Of a DNA stretch of 35,293 nt, positions 1-8,425 are shown piece after piece (positions within the stretch are counted from its first letter, which is position 1; each line of letters begins with the position of its first letter). A model generated the notes under the pieces. It saw nothing but the letters and a program-made list of their open reading frames with translations, searched no databases and was not told where the DNA came from. Position numbers and translations under genes: made by a program. Where the stretch lies: contig JACPOD010000084.1 of assembly GCA_016185185.1 (NCBI GenBank), forward strand, positions 1-35,293, written 5' to 3'. Source of the DNA: Sphingobacteriales bacterium. GTDB lineage: Bacteria; Bacteroidota; Bacteroidia; Chitinophagales; Chitinophagaceae.

Positions 1-1236
1 CCTCAGGGAGACACATATAAGTCTGCACTCAATGAATTGAATAAAGAATTAGAGCCGAATAAAAATTTCATTTATTCAAAAACAATTACCATTGATGCCA
101 ACCATGAAATATCTCAGCCTTATTGGTTAAAAGAAGAAATGACCAAAGGAAGCTTTAATGTAAGTGATCAGAAGCTGATAGGAATGGCGCAAAGCAAACC
201 TTCTTTAGAAGTGGTGTTTGTTGTAAATATAGGCGGAGAAGATTTTTATATCCGCAGACCAGTGCAATATAAATTTACTGACCCGGTGAAAGGGGAGTTG
301 TTTCAACCATTGGTGGTAACACCTGCAGTTACTATTAAGCCTGATAAAAACCTGTTGGTGTTTAATGGCATAAAGCAAAAAACAATTAATGCCTCTGTCA
401 GGGCATTCAGAAAAATTAGCCTGTTAGTTCCTGATCTGTCAGCTCAAACAATTCCGGCCAATCATATCAATATTGGTTCGGGTGATTTTGCTAAAGGCGA
501 CGAGAAGACATTCCCATTAATGATTAACTCATCAACTGAAAGTAAGGCCATTTTTTATACTGGAAATTTTAATGAAGAGCTGAATAAAAATATTCATGAA
601 ATAAAATACGACCACATTCCTGCTATCACCTATTTCACCAATGCTGCTGTAAAAACAATTTCGGTTGATTATAAAGTTATTGGTAAAACAATCGGCTACA
701 TCACCGGCGCCGGTGATAAAGTGCCGGAAGCATTAACGCAAATGGGTTATACGGTAACACCACTCAGCGAAAAAGATTTAACACTGGATAACCTAAAAAA
801 ATTTGATGCAGTGGTAACCGGCGTCCGTGCCTACAATGTACACGATTATATGGCCAATGCTTATGATGCGTTGATGGCTTATGTAAAACAAGGCGGCGTA
901 TATGTGGTGCAGTACAATACAAACAGTGGCGTTGGTCCTTTAGGTACGGGAAAAATTGGGCCTGCTCCATTTATGGTTTCAAGAAACAGGATTACGGATG
1001 AAGAAGCAAAAGTTAATTTCTTGCAGCCCAATCACCCGGTATTAAACTATCCCAATAAAATCACTGAAAAAGATTTTGATGGCTGGATACAGGAACGCAG
1101 TATTTACGAAGCTGATAAAGTGGACAGCAGTTATGCATCGGTTTTATCGTTTAATGATCCCAATGAAAATGCTACCAGCGGAAGTTTGATTATAAATAAT
1201 TATGGCCTTCGCCAAGCTACGCAAGGCTCGGAATGA
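1..1236 (+). CDS. PIG-L (LmbE-like) family deacetylase, C-terminal part; 5' end outside window, 3' end altered
   Basis: The frame is open from base 1, so the N-terminal catalytic PIG-L domain lies outside the window and only about 411 residues are visible. The visible part resembles the long C-terminal region of the roughly 800-residue PIG-L deacetylases of Bacteroidota, including the blocks YITGAGDKVPEAL, FDAVVTGVRAYN, GGVYVVQYNTN and FDGWIQERSIY. These enzymes deacetylate N-acetyl sugars; the substrate here is unknown. Family members normally continue after the GSLI..NYG block for another 35-40 residues (GKG..VYTG...RELPAG type). Here that end is missing and replaced by LRQATQGSE, encoded by a hairpin repeat. 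Two small membrane genes and a symporter follow closely, a common partnership for this family. Family assignment is confident; whether the protein is still functional is uncertain. Confidence 0.85.
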   Translation, partial: PQGDTYKSALNELNKELEPNKNFIYSKTITIDANHEISQPYWLKEEMTKGSFNVSDQKLIGMAQSKPSLEVVFVVNIGGEDFYIRRPVQYKFTDPVKGELFQPLVVTPAVTIKPDKNLLVFNGIKQKTINASVRAFRKISLLVPDLSAQTIPANHINIGSGDFAKGDEKTFPLMINSSTESKAIFYTGNFNEELNKNIHEIKYDHIPAITYFTNAAVKTISVDYKVIGKTIGYITGAGDKVPEALTQMGYTVTPLSEKDLTLDNLKKFDAVVTGVRAYNVHDYMANAYDALMAYVKQGGVYVVQYNTNSGVGPLGTGKIGPAPFMVSRNRITDEEAKVNFLQPNHPVLNYPNKITEKDFDGWIQERSIYEADKVDSSYASVLSFNDPNENATSGSLIINNYGLRQATQGSE

Positions 1237-1238
1237 CG
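1204..1238. repeat. Short hairpin-forming repeat that supplies the deacetylase C-terminus
   Basis: Arms GCCTT (1205-1209) and AAGGC (1223-1227) pair, with two further pairs inside around one bulged base. The element runs through the stop codon of the deacetylase frame. It replaces the expected last 35-40 codons and looks like a short interspersed palindromic repeat of the sort found in Bacteroidota genomes. Only one copy is present in this window, so repeat status is inferred from its shape and its effect on the gene. Confidence 0.45.
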
Positions 1239-1257
1239 TTTAAATGATAATTGAACT

Positions 1258-1410
1258 ATGGCAAACAATTCAAACAAGGGAGGAATGGGGGTAGCAGTAG
1301 GGTTAATGCTTGGGATACTCCTTACTTTCGTATTTAAGAAACTGGCAGTGGGATTGATCGTGGGATTGGTGATCGCCTTTTTATTATTCGCTTCTACAAG
1401 GGAAAAATAA
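1258..1410 (+). CDS. Small glycine-rich two-helix membrane protein (50 aa)
   Basis: An ATG frame of 50 codons (start MANNSNKGGMGVAV, end FASTREK) sits 21 nt after the deacetylase stop and 2 nt before the next gene. After a short polar N-terminus it has two hydrophobic stretches, about residues 11-26 and 30-46, rich in glycine at regular spacing, separated by KK. This suggests a helical hairpin in the inner membrane. I do not recognise a named family. The tight spacing on both sides makes it part of the deacetylase-symporter operon. Confidence 0.6.
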   Translation: MANNSNKGGMGVAVGLMLGILLTFVFKKLAVGLIVGLVIAFLLFASTREK

Positions 1411-1412
1411 CG

Positions 1413-1535
1413 ATGGAACAACAGCAGGATAAAATACCCTTATTTAAAACATGGAAGGCCTGGTACATCTTTGTACTGGTTGTATTGGTGCTGCTCATTA
1501 CAGGGTTTTATTTATTTACTAAACAATTTGCATGA
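1413..1535 (+). CDS. Single-span membrane microprotein, translationally coupled to the symporter (40 aa)
   Basis: The 40-codon frame begins MEQQQDKIPLFKTWKAWY and ends TKQFA. A polar N-terminus is followed by one strongly hydrophobic helix (about residues 18-36), suggesting one membrane span with the N-terminus probably inside. Its stop overlaps the symporter start in an ATGA arrangement at 1532-1535, implying translational coupling. The position recalls small subunits encoded before some solute:sodium symporters, but the sequence is not the DUF4212 type. An accessory role for the symporter is an inference. Confidence 0.65.
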   Translation: MEQQQDKIPLFKTWKAWYIFVLVVLVLLITGFYLFTKQFA

Positions 1536-3271
1536 GCAGTATTGACTGGATAGTACTTATTGTAACACTTATTGGCATCATTACATATGGTGTTTACAAA
1601 AGCCGTACTTCCCGTAATCTGGATGGATACTTTTTAGGCGACCGTAAAATGCCATGGTGGCTGGTGTTACTCAGCATTATGGGTACCCAGGCAAGTGCTG
1701 TAACTTTTCTTTCCGCACCAGGACAGGCTTATACAGACGGGATGCGTTTTGTACAATACTATTTTGGTTTGCCCATAGCAATGATCATTATATGTATTGC
1801 ATTTGTACCTATTTTTCACCGGTTAAAAGTTTATACTGCTTACGAGTATTTAGAACAACGCTTTGATGTAAAAACAAGAACACTTACTTCCTTTTTATTT
1901 TTATTGTCAAGAGGTTTAAGCACGGGCATCAGTGTATTTGCCCCATCCATAATACTTTCTTCATTATTCGGATGGAATATTTACTGGACAAATATTTTTA
2001 TGGGTGGGCTACTCATTATCTATACTGTAACCGGTGGCGCCAAGGCGGTTGCTTACACCCAACAACTGCAACTCATTATTGTATTTGTAGGAATGTTTTT
2101 GGCGGCTTACATGGTAGTTAATTTACTGCCCTCAAATGTTGGTTTTGTGGATGCACTAAAAGTGAGTGGTAAGCTGGGGAAATTAAATGTAATTACCACA
2201 GCTATAAAAAAAGATGGTTCTTTTAACTGGAGCGATCAGTATAATTTGTTTAGCGGGTTAATCGGCGGATTATTTTTATCCTTATCATACTTTGGAACAG
2301 ATCAGTCGCAGGTAGGAAGATATTTAACAGCCAAATCAGAAACACAAAGCCGGTTGGGGTTACTAATGAATGGTTTGGTAAAAGTGCCGATGCAATTTGC
2401 CATTTTGCTGATCGGGGCAATGGTCTTTACATTTTATCAATTTAAGTCTTCACCTTTATTTTTTAATGAAGTGCAGGTTGTTAAAGTGCAGGCATCCGTT
2501 TATGCAGACTCTGCAAAAACAATTCAACACCAATACGATTCTTTAAATAAGTTGAAGGAAAGCTATGTTATGGAATATGTAAATGCCTATCAGGCCGGAC
2601 TGCCAACGGATGCGTATGAGCAAAATTGGAAATCTGCACAAACACAAACCGATACATTAAGGACACATTTTAAAAACCTGGTAAAAAAGAAAGAAGTGGG
2701 TGGTGATGCAAATGATACCAATTATATCTTTCTGCATTTTGTTGTGGATTATTTGCCAAAAGGGTTGGTGGGACTTTTAATTGCCATCATTTTTCTTGCA
2801 TCCTGGGGCAGTATTGCTGCAGCATTAAATTCTCTGGCTTCCTGCACCATGGTTGATTTTCACAGGAGGTTTAGTAAAAGAGAACTAACGGAGGAAACAG
2901 AATATCGGTTGTCCAAATGGTATACATTCGGGTGGGGTGTATTTTGTATTATCATAGCAATGTTTGCTTATAATCTTGGTAACAGTTTAATTGAAGCAGT
3001 AAATGTGCTGGGTTCTTTGTTTTATGGGGTTATATTGGGTATTTTTCTCGTGGCTTTCTTTTTAAAGAGTATTGGAGGAAAAGCTGTTTTTGTTGCGGCA
3101 ATAATAACAGAGCTTTTTATTCTGTTTATATTTTATCTCATTAAAAAAGAAACCATATCACTTGGGTTTTTATGGTTAAATCCCATTGGTGCAGGAGGTG
3201 TTGTACTGGTGGGGTTGCTGGTACAAAGTATACTGCCCCGTAAAAAAAAGGCTGAAGCAACGGTTTTCTAA
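1532..3271 (+). CDS. Sodium:solute symporter (SSS family)
   Basis: A 579-residue polytopic inner-membrane protein with the SSS (SLC5-like) pattern: an N-terminal helix followed by GYFLGDRKMPWW, an unwound first core helix (QASAVTFLSAPGQAY), the TGGAKAVAYTQQLQ segment, and the hallmark FGTDQSQVGRYL near residues 255-268. It should import a solute driven by sodium. A hydrophilic stretch of about 90 residues (roughly 315-405) interrupts the helices and is probably a loop insertion. The substrate cannot be read from sequence. Pairing with a PIG-L deacetylase suggests an amino-sugar or glycoconjugate product, which is an inference. The start overlaps the preceding microprotein stop by 4 nt. Confidence 0.93.
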   Translation: MSSIDWIVLIVTLIGIITYGVYKSRTSRNLDGYFLGDRKMPWWLVLLSIMGTQASAVTFLSAPGQAYTDGMRFVQYYFGLPIAMIIICIAFVPIFHRLKVYTAYEYLEQRFDVKTRTLTSFLFLLSRGLSTGISVFAPSIILSSLFGWNIYWTNIFMGGLLIIYTVTGGAKAVAYTQQLQLIIVFVGMFLAAYMVVNLLPSNVGFVDALKVSGKLGKLNVITTAIKKDGSFNWSDQYNLFSGLIGGLFLSLSYFGTDQSQVGRYLTAKSETQSRLGLLMNGLVKVPMQFAILLIGAMVFTFYQFKSSPLFFNEVQVVKVQASVYADSAKTIQHQYDSLNKLKESYVMEYVNAYQAGLPTDAYEQNWKSAQTQTDTLRTHFKNLVKKKEVGGDANDTNYIFLHFVVDYLPKGLVGLLIAIIFLASWGSIAAALNSLASCTMVDFHRRFSKRELTEETEYRLSKWYTFGWGVFCIIIAMFAYNLGNSLIEAVNVLGSLFYGVILGIFLVAFFLKSIGGKAVFVAAIITELFILFIFYLIKKETISLGFLWLNPIGAGGVVLVGLLVQSILPRKKKAEATVF

Positions 3272-3302
3272 AAGCAAGTGTCAATTAATAAAACGGTTTC
3301 AT

Positions 3303-3698
3303 ATGAGACTCCTCTTTATTATTTCGATCCTATGCTTTCAAATATCTTCCTGTTCAAAAAGTGATTCTTCAGCAATACTTTACGGGAAATGGATCAATAT
3401 TAAGAATACTGAAGATACACTCGAGTTTTTTAAAGAAGGTAGTAAGCAAATTATGTTTGATAATTCCCTTTATTTAAGGGCTTCTATGTCGCCATACATT
3501 AATATTGGGAACTTTAAGAAGGAATATACCGCACCCATTGGGGGAAAAATTGGAGTGAGGTTATATAATTCCAATTCGGAATTTTATTCTTACAATTTTA
3601 CGTGGCTTGAATTTGGTAATATGTTTTCCATTCCTGTACAAGCTATACGGCCTCAGGTAAGTGCCTTGTATGATATTACGTATATAAAGGTGCGATAA
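3303..3698 (+). CDS. Predicted small lipoprotein of unknown function
   Basis: 131 residues from the ATG at 3303. This start was chosen over an upstream in-frame codon inside the symporter because it opens a clean type II signal peptide: MRLLFIISILCFQ followed by the lipobox ISSC with Cys17. The mature part, about 115 residues, has GKWIN near its start and alternating hydrophobic residues suggesting a small beta-rich domain, like many lipocalin-like lipoproteins of Bacteroidota. I do not recognise a specific family. It lies 31 nt after the symporter and ends at a strong terminator, so it may be the last gene of that operon. Confidence 0.65.
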   Translation: MRLLFIISILCFQISSCSKSDSSAILYGKWINIKNTEDTLEFFKEGSKQIMFDNSLYLRASMSPYINIGNFKKEYTAPIGGKIGVRLYNSNSEFYSYNFTWLEFGNMFSIPVQAIRPQVSALYDITYIKVR

Positions 3699-3699
3699 G

Positions 3700-3728
3700 A
3701 AAAAACCCCGCTATTAGCGGGGTTTTTT
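3700..3728. terminator. Bidirectional rho-independent terminator between convergent genes
   Basis: A perfect 12-bp inverted repeat (AAAAAACCCCGC and GCGGGGTTTTTT) surrounds the loop TATTA. It carries a T run on the plus strand and, by symmetry, on the minus strand. It starts 1 nt after the lipoprotein stop and lies 18 nt beyond the end of secG, so it can end transcription from both sides. Confidence 0.95.
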
Positions 3729-3746
3729 CTTATGCGTTCATATAAA

Positions 3747-4055
3747 TTATTTCGCTGGCACCGGCTTTGGTGTAGCTGGCGTTGATTGTTCTGTTTTAGC
3801 TTTTGTGTCGTCCTGCAAAGTTGTTTTATCCCTTGGAATAAATAAGGTAGAAAATAAACAGAGTAATCCAATAGCTGCTGCAAAGATCCAGGTGCCTTTT
3901 TCCAGCACATCTGTGGTTTGTTTTACACCCATAAACTGGTTGCTGAAACCGGCTACATTTCCTGCTAAGCCACCGCCTTTTGGATTTTGAACGAGTACGA
4001 TAAAACCTAATACTACCGCAGCAATAATAATCAGGATCACAAACAAAATGGTCAT
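3747..4055 (-). CDS. secG: Preprotein translocase subunit SecG
   Basis: A 102-residue protein with the SecG layout: N-terminal membrane helix (about residues 3-22), the signature VLVQNPKGGGLAG, then FSNQFMGVKQTTDVLEKGTW leading into a second helix, and a proline/threonine/lysine-rich cytoplasmic tail as in other Bacteroidota SecG proteins. SecG assists SecYE in protein export across the inner membrane. It is the last gene of the miaB-lptE operon, 4 nt after the preceding frame, and ends before the shared terminator. Confidence 0.95.
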   Translation of the reverse strand: MTILFVILIIIAAVVLGFIVLVQNPKGGGLAGNVAGFSNQFMGVKQTTDVLEKGTWIFAAAIGLLCLFSTLFIPRDKTTLQDDTKAKTEQSTPATPKPVPAK

Positions 4056-4059
4056 ATTC

Positions 4060-4860
4060 TTATGCTTTTAATTGATCAATTAAGGCCGCAAAGTAAGGGC
4101 TTTTTTCGGGATGTTGCAAACTTAATTTATGGTAGATTTCGATGGCTTTTTGGGTCTTTCCCTGCTTTAAAAGCACATCCGCCATGGCTTCTGTTATTAC
4201 TTCTTTGGCAGTATTAGAATCTTCCGCCTCGGTTCTGATCTTTTTTTCATCTGTTTCATTTATTTCAACAGCCTCTTCTGCCGGAAGCCGCTTCATAATT
4301 TTAAGCCATTCGGTAAAACTGCGGAGTTGTTTTCCAAGTTTATCAGATGGTAAGGTTTCGCTAACCTGTTTGATTCCCTGTGATGCAAAATAATCTACTG
4401 TATGCAGGGGTTCAAACTTTAGTTCTGTTTCTTGCCGGGCAATTTCTTTTTCCCGGTCCAGGATACTGCTCACCAGTGAGTTGCTCTCAGGTAATTCATT
4501 TTCGGCAAATGATTCCTCATCTGTTTCAATCAACTCTTGATTCATTGAAATATTATCAGTCAATTCATATGTGCTACTTGTTTCAAGTTCTTCAAGCCTC
4601 ACATCAGTAACTATTATATTTTGGGTGCCGTCATTATTTAAAATAAAGTCGAGCCAGGGTAGGTTGGAAGAATATAAAGCAGTTTTGGAAGCTTGTTTTT
4701 TATAAAGGACATCATCCGATTCCTTTAATTTTTTTGAATAAAGAAACTGGTGAAGAAAGGAATAAGGATACTTAGAAGAAATTTCTTTTAGCTCATCAGT
4801 TGTAACTGATGCGAACTTTTTTCCTTTTACTACGTCAATATTTTCCCACTCCTGATTCAT
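4060..4860 (-). CDS. Uncharacterised protein with a C-terminal TPR-like repeat
   Basis: 266 residues, no signal peptide and no membrane helix. The middle is acidic and low in complexity (roughly residues 85-140). The C-terminal 40 residues read like one tetratricopeptide unit (LLKQGKTQKAIEIYHKLSLQ followed by HPEKSPYFAALI). The N-terminus contains a conserved-looking segment (SKYPYSFLHQFLYSKKL). It lies 20 nt after lptE and 4 nt before secG, so co-expression with envelope-assembly genes is likely. A scaffold role in that process is possible but unproven. Confidence 0.75.
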   Translation of the reverse strand: MNQEWENIDVVKGKKFASVTTDELKEISSKYPYSFLHQFLYSKKLKESDDVLYKKQASKTALYSSNLPWLDFILNNDGTQNIIVTDVRLEELETSSTYELTDNISMNQELIETDEESFAENELPESNSLVSSILDREKEIARQETELKFEPLHTVDYFASQGIKQVSETLPSDKLGKQLRSFTEWLKIMKRLPAEEAVEINETDEKKIRTEAEDSNTAKEVITEAMADVLLKQGKTQKAIEIYHKLSLQHPEKSPYFAALIDQLKA

Positions 4861-4880
4861 ACGGACAAGTTAGATGAATT

Positions 4881-5447
4881 TTACCAGTTGGAGAAAATGC
4901 GGTTAAAGATTTCGTCCACCAAATTCTTCACAACATCATCTGTAAGAGATGCTTCAGCCTGTGCCAGACTTTGTGTTGCGGGAAAATCAATATTACGGCT
5001 TAAATCGGTTTCAAAACTTTTAGTATCATCCAGCCGGTTTTTAAAAATGAGATGAACAGAAACATTTAACCGGTTGGTGGAGGACTGACCCTTTCCATTA
5101 GCACCGGTACTGATACCAGATGTGCTCACATTATAATCGCTAATATATCCGCTGATATCATAATGTGCTTCATCAGAATTTGTTTGCGTTAACCGGGTTT
5201 GGCCAATAATTTTTTGCCTTAGTTTATCGGTCAGTTTCTGACTTAGTTGCGGGTTAACGATTCTTGCTTTGTTCTCAATATAATTAACCTTTACTGTTTT
5301 TACTTCAGGCGGAATACTTACATCTTTAAAAGAGTAGCAACCCTGGAGCAGGAAAAAAAACAAAAAATAAAAAACAAATCCCAATAGCCAGTTTTTGGTA
5401 TTTGTTTTTTGACATTTGGACTTAATAAAATCATTCATCAATATCAT
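4881..5447 (-). CDS. lptE: LptE-family LPS assembly lipoprotein
   Basis: 188 residues. A short basic N-terminus and a very hydrophobic stretch lead to the lipobox LQGC with Cys37, so this is a predicted outer-membrane lipoprotein. The mature part resembles LptE (RlpB-like): CYSFKDVSIPPEVKTVKVNY, a Q.LTDKLRQKI helix, and a long central beta region. LptE plugs the LptD barrel during LPS insertion. The frame overlaps the end of the sigma-54 regulator. An in-frame ATG three codons later (5438) would shorten the overlap to 8 nt and is an equally good start. Confidence 0.87.
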   Translation of the reverse strand: MILMNDFIKSKCQKTNTKNWLLGFVFYFLFFFLLQGCYSFKDVSIPPEVKTVKVNYIENKARIVNPQLSQKLTDKLRQKIIGQTRLTQTNSDEAHYDISGYISDYNVSTSGISTGANGKGQSSTNRLNVSVHLIFKNRLDDTKSFETDLSRNIDFPATQSLAQAEASLTDDVVKNLVDEIFNRIFSNW

Positions 5448-6669
5448 ATTCTTTCAGCTTACGGTAAAGGGTTCTTTCACTAATTCCTAAATCGGATGAA
5501 GCATCCTTACGTTTACCCTTATGTTTTTTTAATGCTTTTATTATTAACTCTTTTTCTTTATCCATGATGTTTAGCGATTCTTCCACTTCTTCGTGATGCT
5601 GTATATCTTCATGCGGAAGAATTACTGGTTGAGACGGGTTGCTGATCACAGGTTGGGTATATTCCATGGGTCTCATTTCCGGTAATGACGATTCATGCTG
5701 GTAAGAAGGAAGATTCATGCCCTGCATGGCGGATGGTTTTTTAGCCATTTCAAATACTACCTTCTTCAACTCGTTCACATCTTTCTTCATATCAAAAAAG
5801 AGCTTGTACAATATTTCTCTTTCATTAGCAAATTCTGCATGGCTTATTGTTCCATTACCATGTATTAATGCCGGTAACCGGTTACCGGTAGTTTCGGGTA
5901 TAAATCTTTTTAATTCCGCTGCTGTAATATCTTTATTCCCCGAAAGGACTGAAACTTGTTCTGCAATATTCTTTAATTCACGAACATTACCGGGCCAGCT
6001 GTAATTAATTAACAGATTTTTTGCTTCATCATCTAACTGGATTGGTGCTGCTTTATATTTTTCAGCAAAGTCCACCGCAAATTTTCGGAACAGTATCAAA
6101 ATGTCTTCTTTACGGTCTCTTAATGATGGTACACGAATAGGTACCGTGCTTAAGCGGTAATAGAGATCTTCCCTGAATTTTCTTGTCTGAGTTGATTCTA
6201 ATAGATCTTTATTGGTAGCTGCAATTACTCTAACATCTGTCTTTTGCACTTTACTGGAACCCACCCGGATAAATTCGCCGCTTTCCAGAACACGAAGCAG
6301 CCGGGCCTGTGTACCCAATGGCATTTCACCAATTTCATCGAGGAAAATGGTACCACCGCTTACGGTTTCAAAATATCCCTTACGGCTGTCAACGGCACCC
6401 GTAAATGATCCTTTTTCATGACCAAATAATTCAGAGTCAATTGTCCCCTCCGGGATAGCACCACAGTTCACAGCAATAAAGGGATTATGCTTGCGTCCGC
6501 TGAGTGCATGTATGATCTGGGAAAAAGCTTCTTTCCCCACGCCACTTTCGCCCACAATTAAAACGGAAAGATCTGTATTGGCTACCTGTGAAGCAACATT
6601 CAGCGCATGGTTAAGTGCCGGCGAGTTGCCAATAATACCAAAACGATTTTTTATACTTTGTAAATCCAT
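5431..6669 (-). CDS. Sigma-54-dependent transcriptional activator, AAA+ and Fis domains
   Basis: 412 residues with no receiver or sensory domain at the N-terminus. The AAA+ domain begins at once: Walker A GESGVGKE (40-47), sigma-54 contact loop GSFTGA (87-92, a serine variant of GAFTGA), Walker B GGTIFLDEIGE (105-115), and the arginine-containing FREDLYYRL segment. A variable linker of about 110 residues follows, then a Fis-type HTH at the C-terminus (KDASSDLGISERTLYRKL). It would remodel RNA polymerase carrying sigma-54 at target promoters. Its place between miaB and lptE matches an order common in Bacteroidota; control of envelope genes is inferred. Confidence 0.93.
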   Translation of the reverse strand: MDLQSIKNRFGIIGNSPALNHALNVASQVANTDLSVLIVGESGVGKEAFSQIIHALSGRKHNPFIAVNCGAIPEGTIDSELFGHEKGSFTGAVDSRKGYFETVSGGTIFLDEIGEMPLGTQARLLRVLESGEFIRVGSSKVQKTDVRVIAATNKDLLESTQTRKFREDLYYRLSTVPIRVPSLRDRKEDILILFRKFAVDFAEKYKAAPIQLDDEAKNLLINYSWPGNVRELKNIAEQVSVLSGNKDITAAELKRFIPETTGNRLPALIHGNGTISHAEFANEREILYKLFFDMKKDVNELKKVVFEMAKKPSAMQGMNLPSYQHESSLPEMRPMEYTQPVISNPSQPVILPHEDIQHHEEVEESLNIMDKEKELIIKALKKHKGKRKDASSDLGISERTLYRKLKEYDIDE

Positions 6670-6682
6670 TGTTCCTGTTTTA

Positions 6683-6714
6683 AATTATTAATTAATCCTT
6701 ATTAATTAATAATT
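6683..6714. other. Perfect AT-only inverted repeat between miaB and the sigma-54 regulator
   Basis: Fourteen-base arms (6683-6696 and 6701-6714) are perfectly complementary around the 4-nt loop CCTT. The arms contain no G or C. The right arm contains the miaB stop codon (6702-6704) and the left arm ends 13 nt before the regulator ATG at 6669. It could act as a weak attenuator or translational insulator. No T run typical of a strong terminator follows on the minus strand. Confidence 0.6.
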
Positions 6715-8123
6715 GTTCCGAGTAAAGTTCCCTGCGTAGCAGCATTTACTTTTACCATTACATAATCCCCTTTCTTGTAACCATAATTTTCTTTGGCAAA
6801 AACCAGCACTTTATTCTGGCTGTTTCGTCCCATCCAGTCCTTATCACTTTTTTTGCTGTTGCCTTCAATTAAGACTTTATAAGTATTACCAATATCTTTG
6901 CTGTAACTTTCTTTACTGAGGCGGTTTTGCATTTCCACAATTTCCCGTAACCTTTTTTTCTTTACTGGCTCTGGTATATCATCCTTATATCTTCTTTCTG
7001 CCAGTGTACCGGGTCTTTCGCTGTAAAAAAACATATAACTGTAATCGTATTTTGCAAATTCCATCATGCTTAATGTATCAGCATGGTCTTCTTCTGTCTC
7101 CGTACAAAATCCTGATATGATATCAGATGATAAACCACAGTCGGGCATTATTTCTCTTATGCGGTTTACTTTAGCCATGTACCATTCCCTGGTATAAGTT
7201 CGGTTCATAAGTTGTAAAATTCTGGATGAACCACTCTGTACGGGAAGATGTATGTATTTGCAGATGTTTTCATACCTGGCCATGGTATGTAAAACTTCAT
7301 CTGTAATATCTTTTGGGTGTGAAGTGGAAAACCGTACTCTTAATTGCGGGGAAATCATTGCTGTTTTTTCCAGGAGCATGGCAAACGTTACGGTTTCATC
7401 ATTTACTTCATCAACGAAATAATAGCTGTCAACATTCTGACCCAATAAGGTTACTTCTTTATAGCCATTATTAAATAAGTCGGTACATTCTTTTATAATG
7501 GAAACAGCATCCCGGCTTCTTTCTCTTCCTCTTGTAAATGGCACAACACAAAAGGAACACATATTGTTGCAACCCCGCATAATACTTACAAAGGCAGTAA
7601 CGCCATTACTGTCTAATCGTATTGGGGATATATCTGCATAAGTTTCCTCCCGGCTTAATAAAACATTTACCGCTTTTTGACCTGTTTCCGCCTCTTCAAT
7701 TAAGCCCGGGAGTGTGCGATACGCATCCGGACCTACAACCATGTCCACTAATTTCTCTTCTTCTAAAAATTTTGATTTTAAACGTTCTGCCATACATCCC
7801 AGTACACCTATCAGCATACCAGGTTTTTCATTTTTTATTTGCTTAAAGGTTGTAAGACGGTTACGAACAGTCTGTTCTGCTTTTTCACGAATGGAGCAGG
7901 TATTGAGTAAAATAAGATCGGCTTCTTCAAAATTGCGGGTAGCACCAAAGCCGTTTTCATTTAAAATCGAAGCCACAATTTCACTGTCGGCAAAATTCAT
8001 CTGGCAGCCATAGCTTTCAATATAAAATTTCTTTTTATAGTTATTAGGATCGTAGGCAAAGGGGGCAAAGGCTTCGCCCTGTTTTGCTTCATCCTGCACT
8101 TTATCATTCACATAATCCTGCAT
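6702..8123 (-). CDS. miaB: tRNA-2-methylthio-N6-dimethylallyladenosine synthase MiaB
   Basis: A radical-SAM methylthiotransferase that adds a methylthio group to i6A37 of tRNAs. From the ATG at 8123 it has 473 residues. The N-terminal UPF0004 domain begins [17 protein letters not shown] and carries the three auxiliary-cluster cysteines (about Cys40, Cys76, Cys110). The radical-SAM motif is CNNMCSFC (Cys185, 189, 192), followed by [10 protein letters not shown]. The C-terminal TRAM domain includes NKVLVFAKE. An ATG at 8150 gives nine more residues, but it overlaps a good -7 promoter box, so the later start is preferred. It heads the operon leading to secG. Confidence 0.96.
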   Translation of the reverse strand: MQDYVNDKVQDEAKQGEAFAPFAYDPNNYKKKFYIESYGCQMNFADSEIVASILNENGFGATRNFEEADLILLNTCSIREKAEQTVRNRLTTFKQIKNEKPGMLIGVLGCMAERLKSKFLEEEKLVDMVVGPDAYRTLPGLIEEAETGQKAVNVLLSREETYADISPIRLDSNGVTAFVSIMRGCNNMCSFCVVPFTRGRERSRDAVSIIKECTDLFNNGYKEVTLLGQNVDSYYFVDEVNDETVTFAMLLEKTAMISPQLRVRFSTSHPKDITDEVLHTMARYENICKYIHLPVQSGSSRILQLMNRTYTREWYMAKVNRIREIMPDCGLSSDIISGFCTETEEDHADTLSMMEFAKYDYSYMFFYSERPGTLAERRYKDDIPEPVKKKRLREIVEMQNRLSKESYSKDIGNTYKVLIEGNSKKSDKDWMGRNSQNKVLVFAKENYGYKKGDYVMVKVNAATQGTLLGTIIN

Positions 8124-8147
8124 AATTGCTTTACTTTTTAAGGAGTG

Positions 8148-8155
8148 CAAAGATA
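8148..8155 (-). promoter_or_regulatory. Putative -7 box of the miaB operon
   Basis: On the minus strand the bases read TATCTTTG, an exact match to the Bacteroidota -7 consensus TAnnTTTG. Transcription would begin a few bases downstream, leaving a leader of about 15-20 nt to the ATG at 8123. I see no clear -33 TTTG at the right distance. Confidence 0.45.
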
Positions 8156-8207
8156 GTTAAAAGGCTTTATTGTAGTGACAGGATGGCAGAAATAATGTAC
8201 TTTACTA

Positions 8208-8230
8208 CCTGTTTTTGAGCCTGAAACAGG
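8208..8230. other. Hairpin in the 8.15-8.51 kb intergenic region
   Basis: CCTGTTT (8208-8214) and AAACAGG (8224-8230) form a perfect 7-bp stem around a 9-nt loop. No T run follows, so it is unlikely to be a terminator. It lies in the gap between the divergent miaB and secreted-protein genes. The rest of this gap holds two candidate promoters and a double palindrome, listed separately. Confidence 0.35.
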
Positions 8231-8329
8231 CATTGGATATAATTTGCTTTGTCCGTTGAAACCCTTTGCCAGAAAGCTTCTTAATGATTTCTTAACCGTT
8301 TACCCATCACAAAAGAAAGATTAAATTGG

Positions 8330-8361
8330 TTTCGGGGCTATCAATACTGCCCGTAAGTTTG
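8330..8361 (+). promoter_or_regulatory. Candidate upstream promoter of the secreted-protein gene
   Basis: The -7 box TAAGTTTG (8354-8361) matches TAnnTTTG exactly. A TTTC at 8330-8333, 20 nt upstream, resembles the -33 TTTG. Transcription would start near 8367, giving a leader of about 145 nt that includes the double palindrome at 8376-8395. Confidence 0.4.
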
Positions 8362-8375
8362 CATCAGAAATCGAT

Positions 8376-8395
8376 TACACGTGTACTGCATGCAG
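8376..8395. promoter_or_regulatory. Two contiguous perfect 10-bp palindromes
   Basis: TACACGTGTA (8376-8385) is followed without a gap by CTGCATGCAG (8386-8395). Both are perfectly self-complementary. They sit between the two candidate promoters of the downstream gene, so they could be binding sites for a dimeric regulator or form paired hairpins in a leader transcript. Confidence 0.45.
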
Positions 8396-8425
8396 ATGGG
8401 ACAAACTAACCCCAATCTTTCACAC

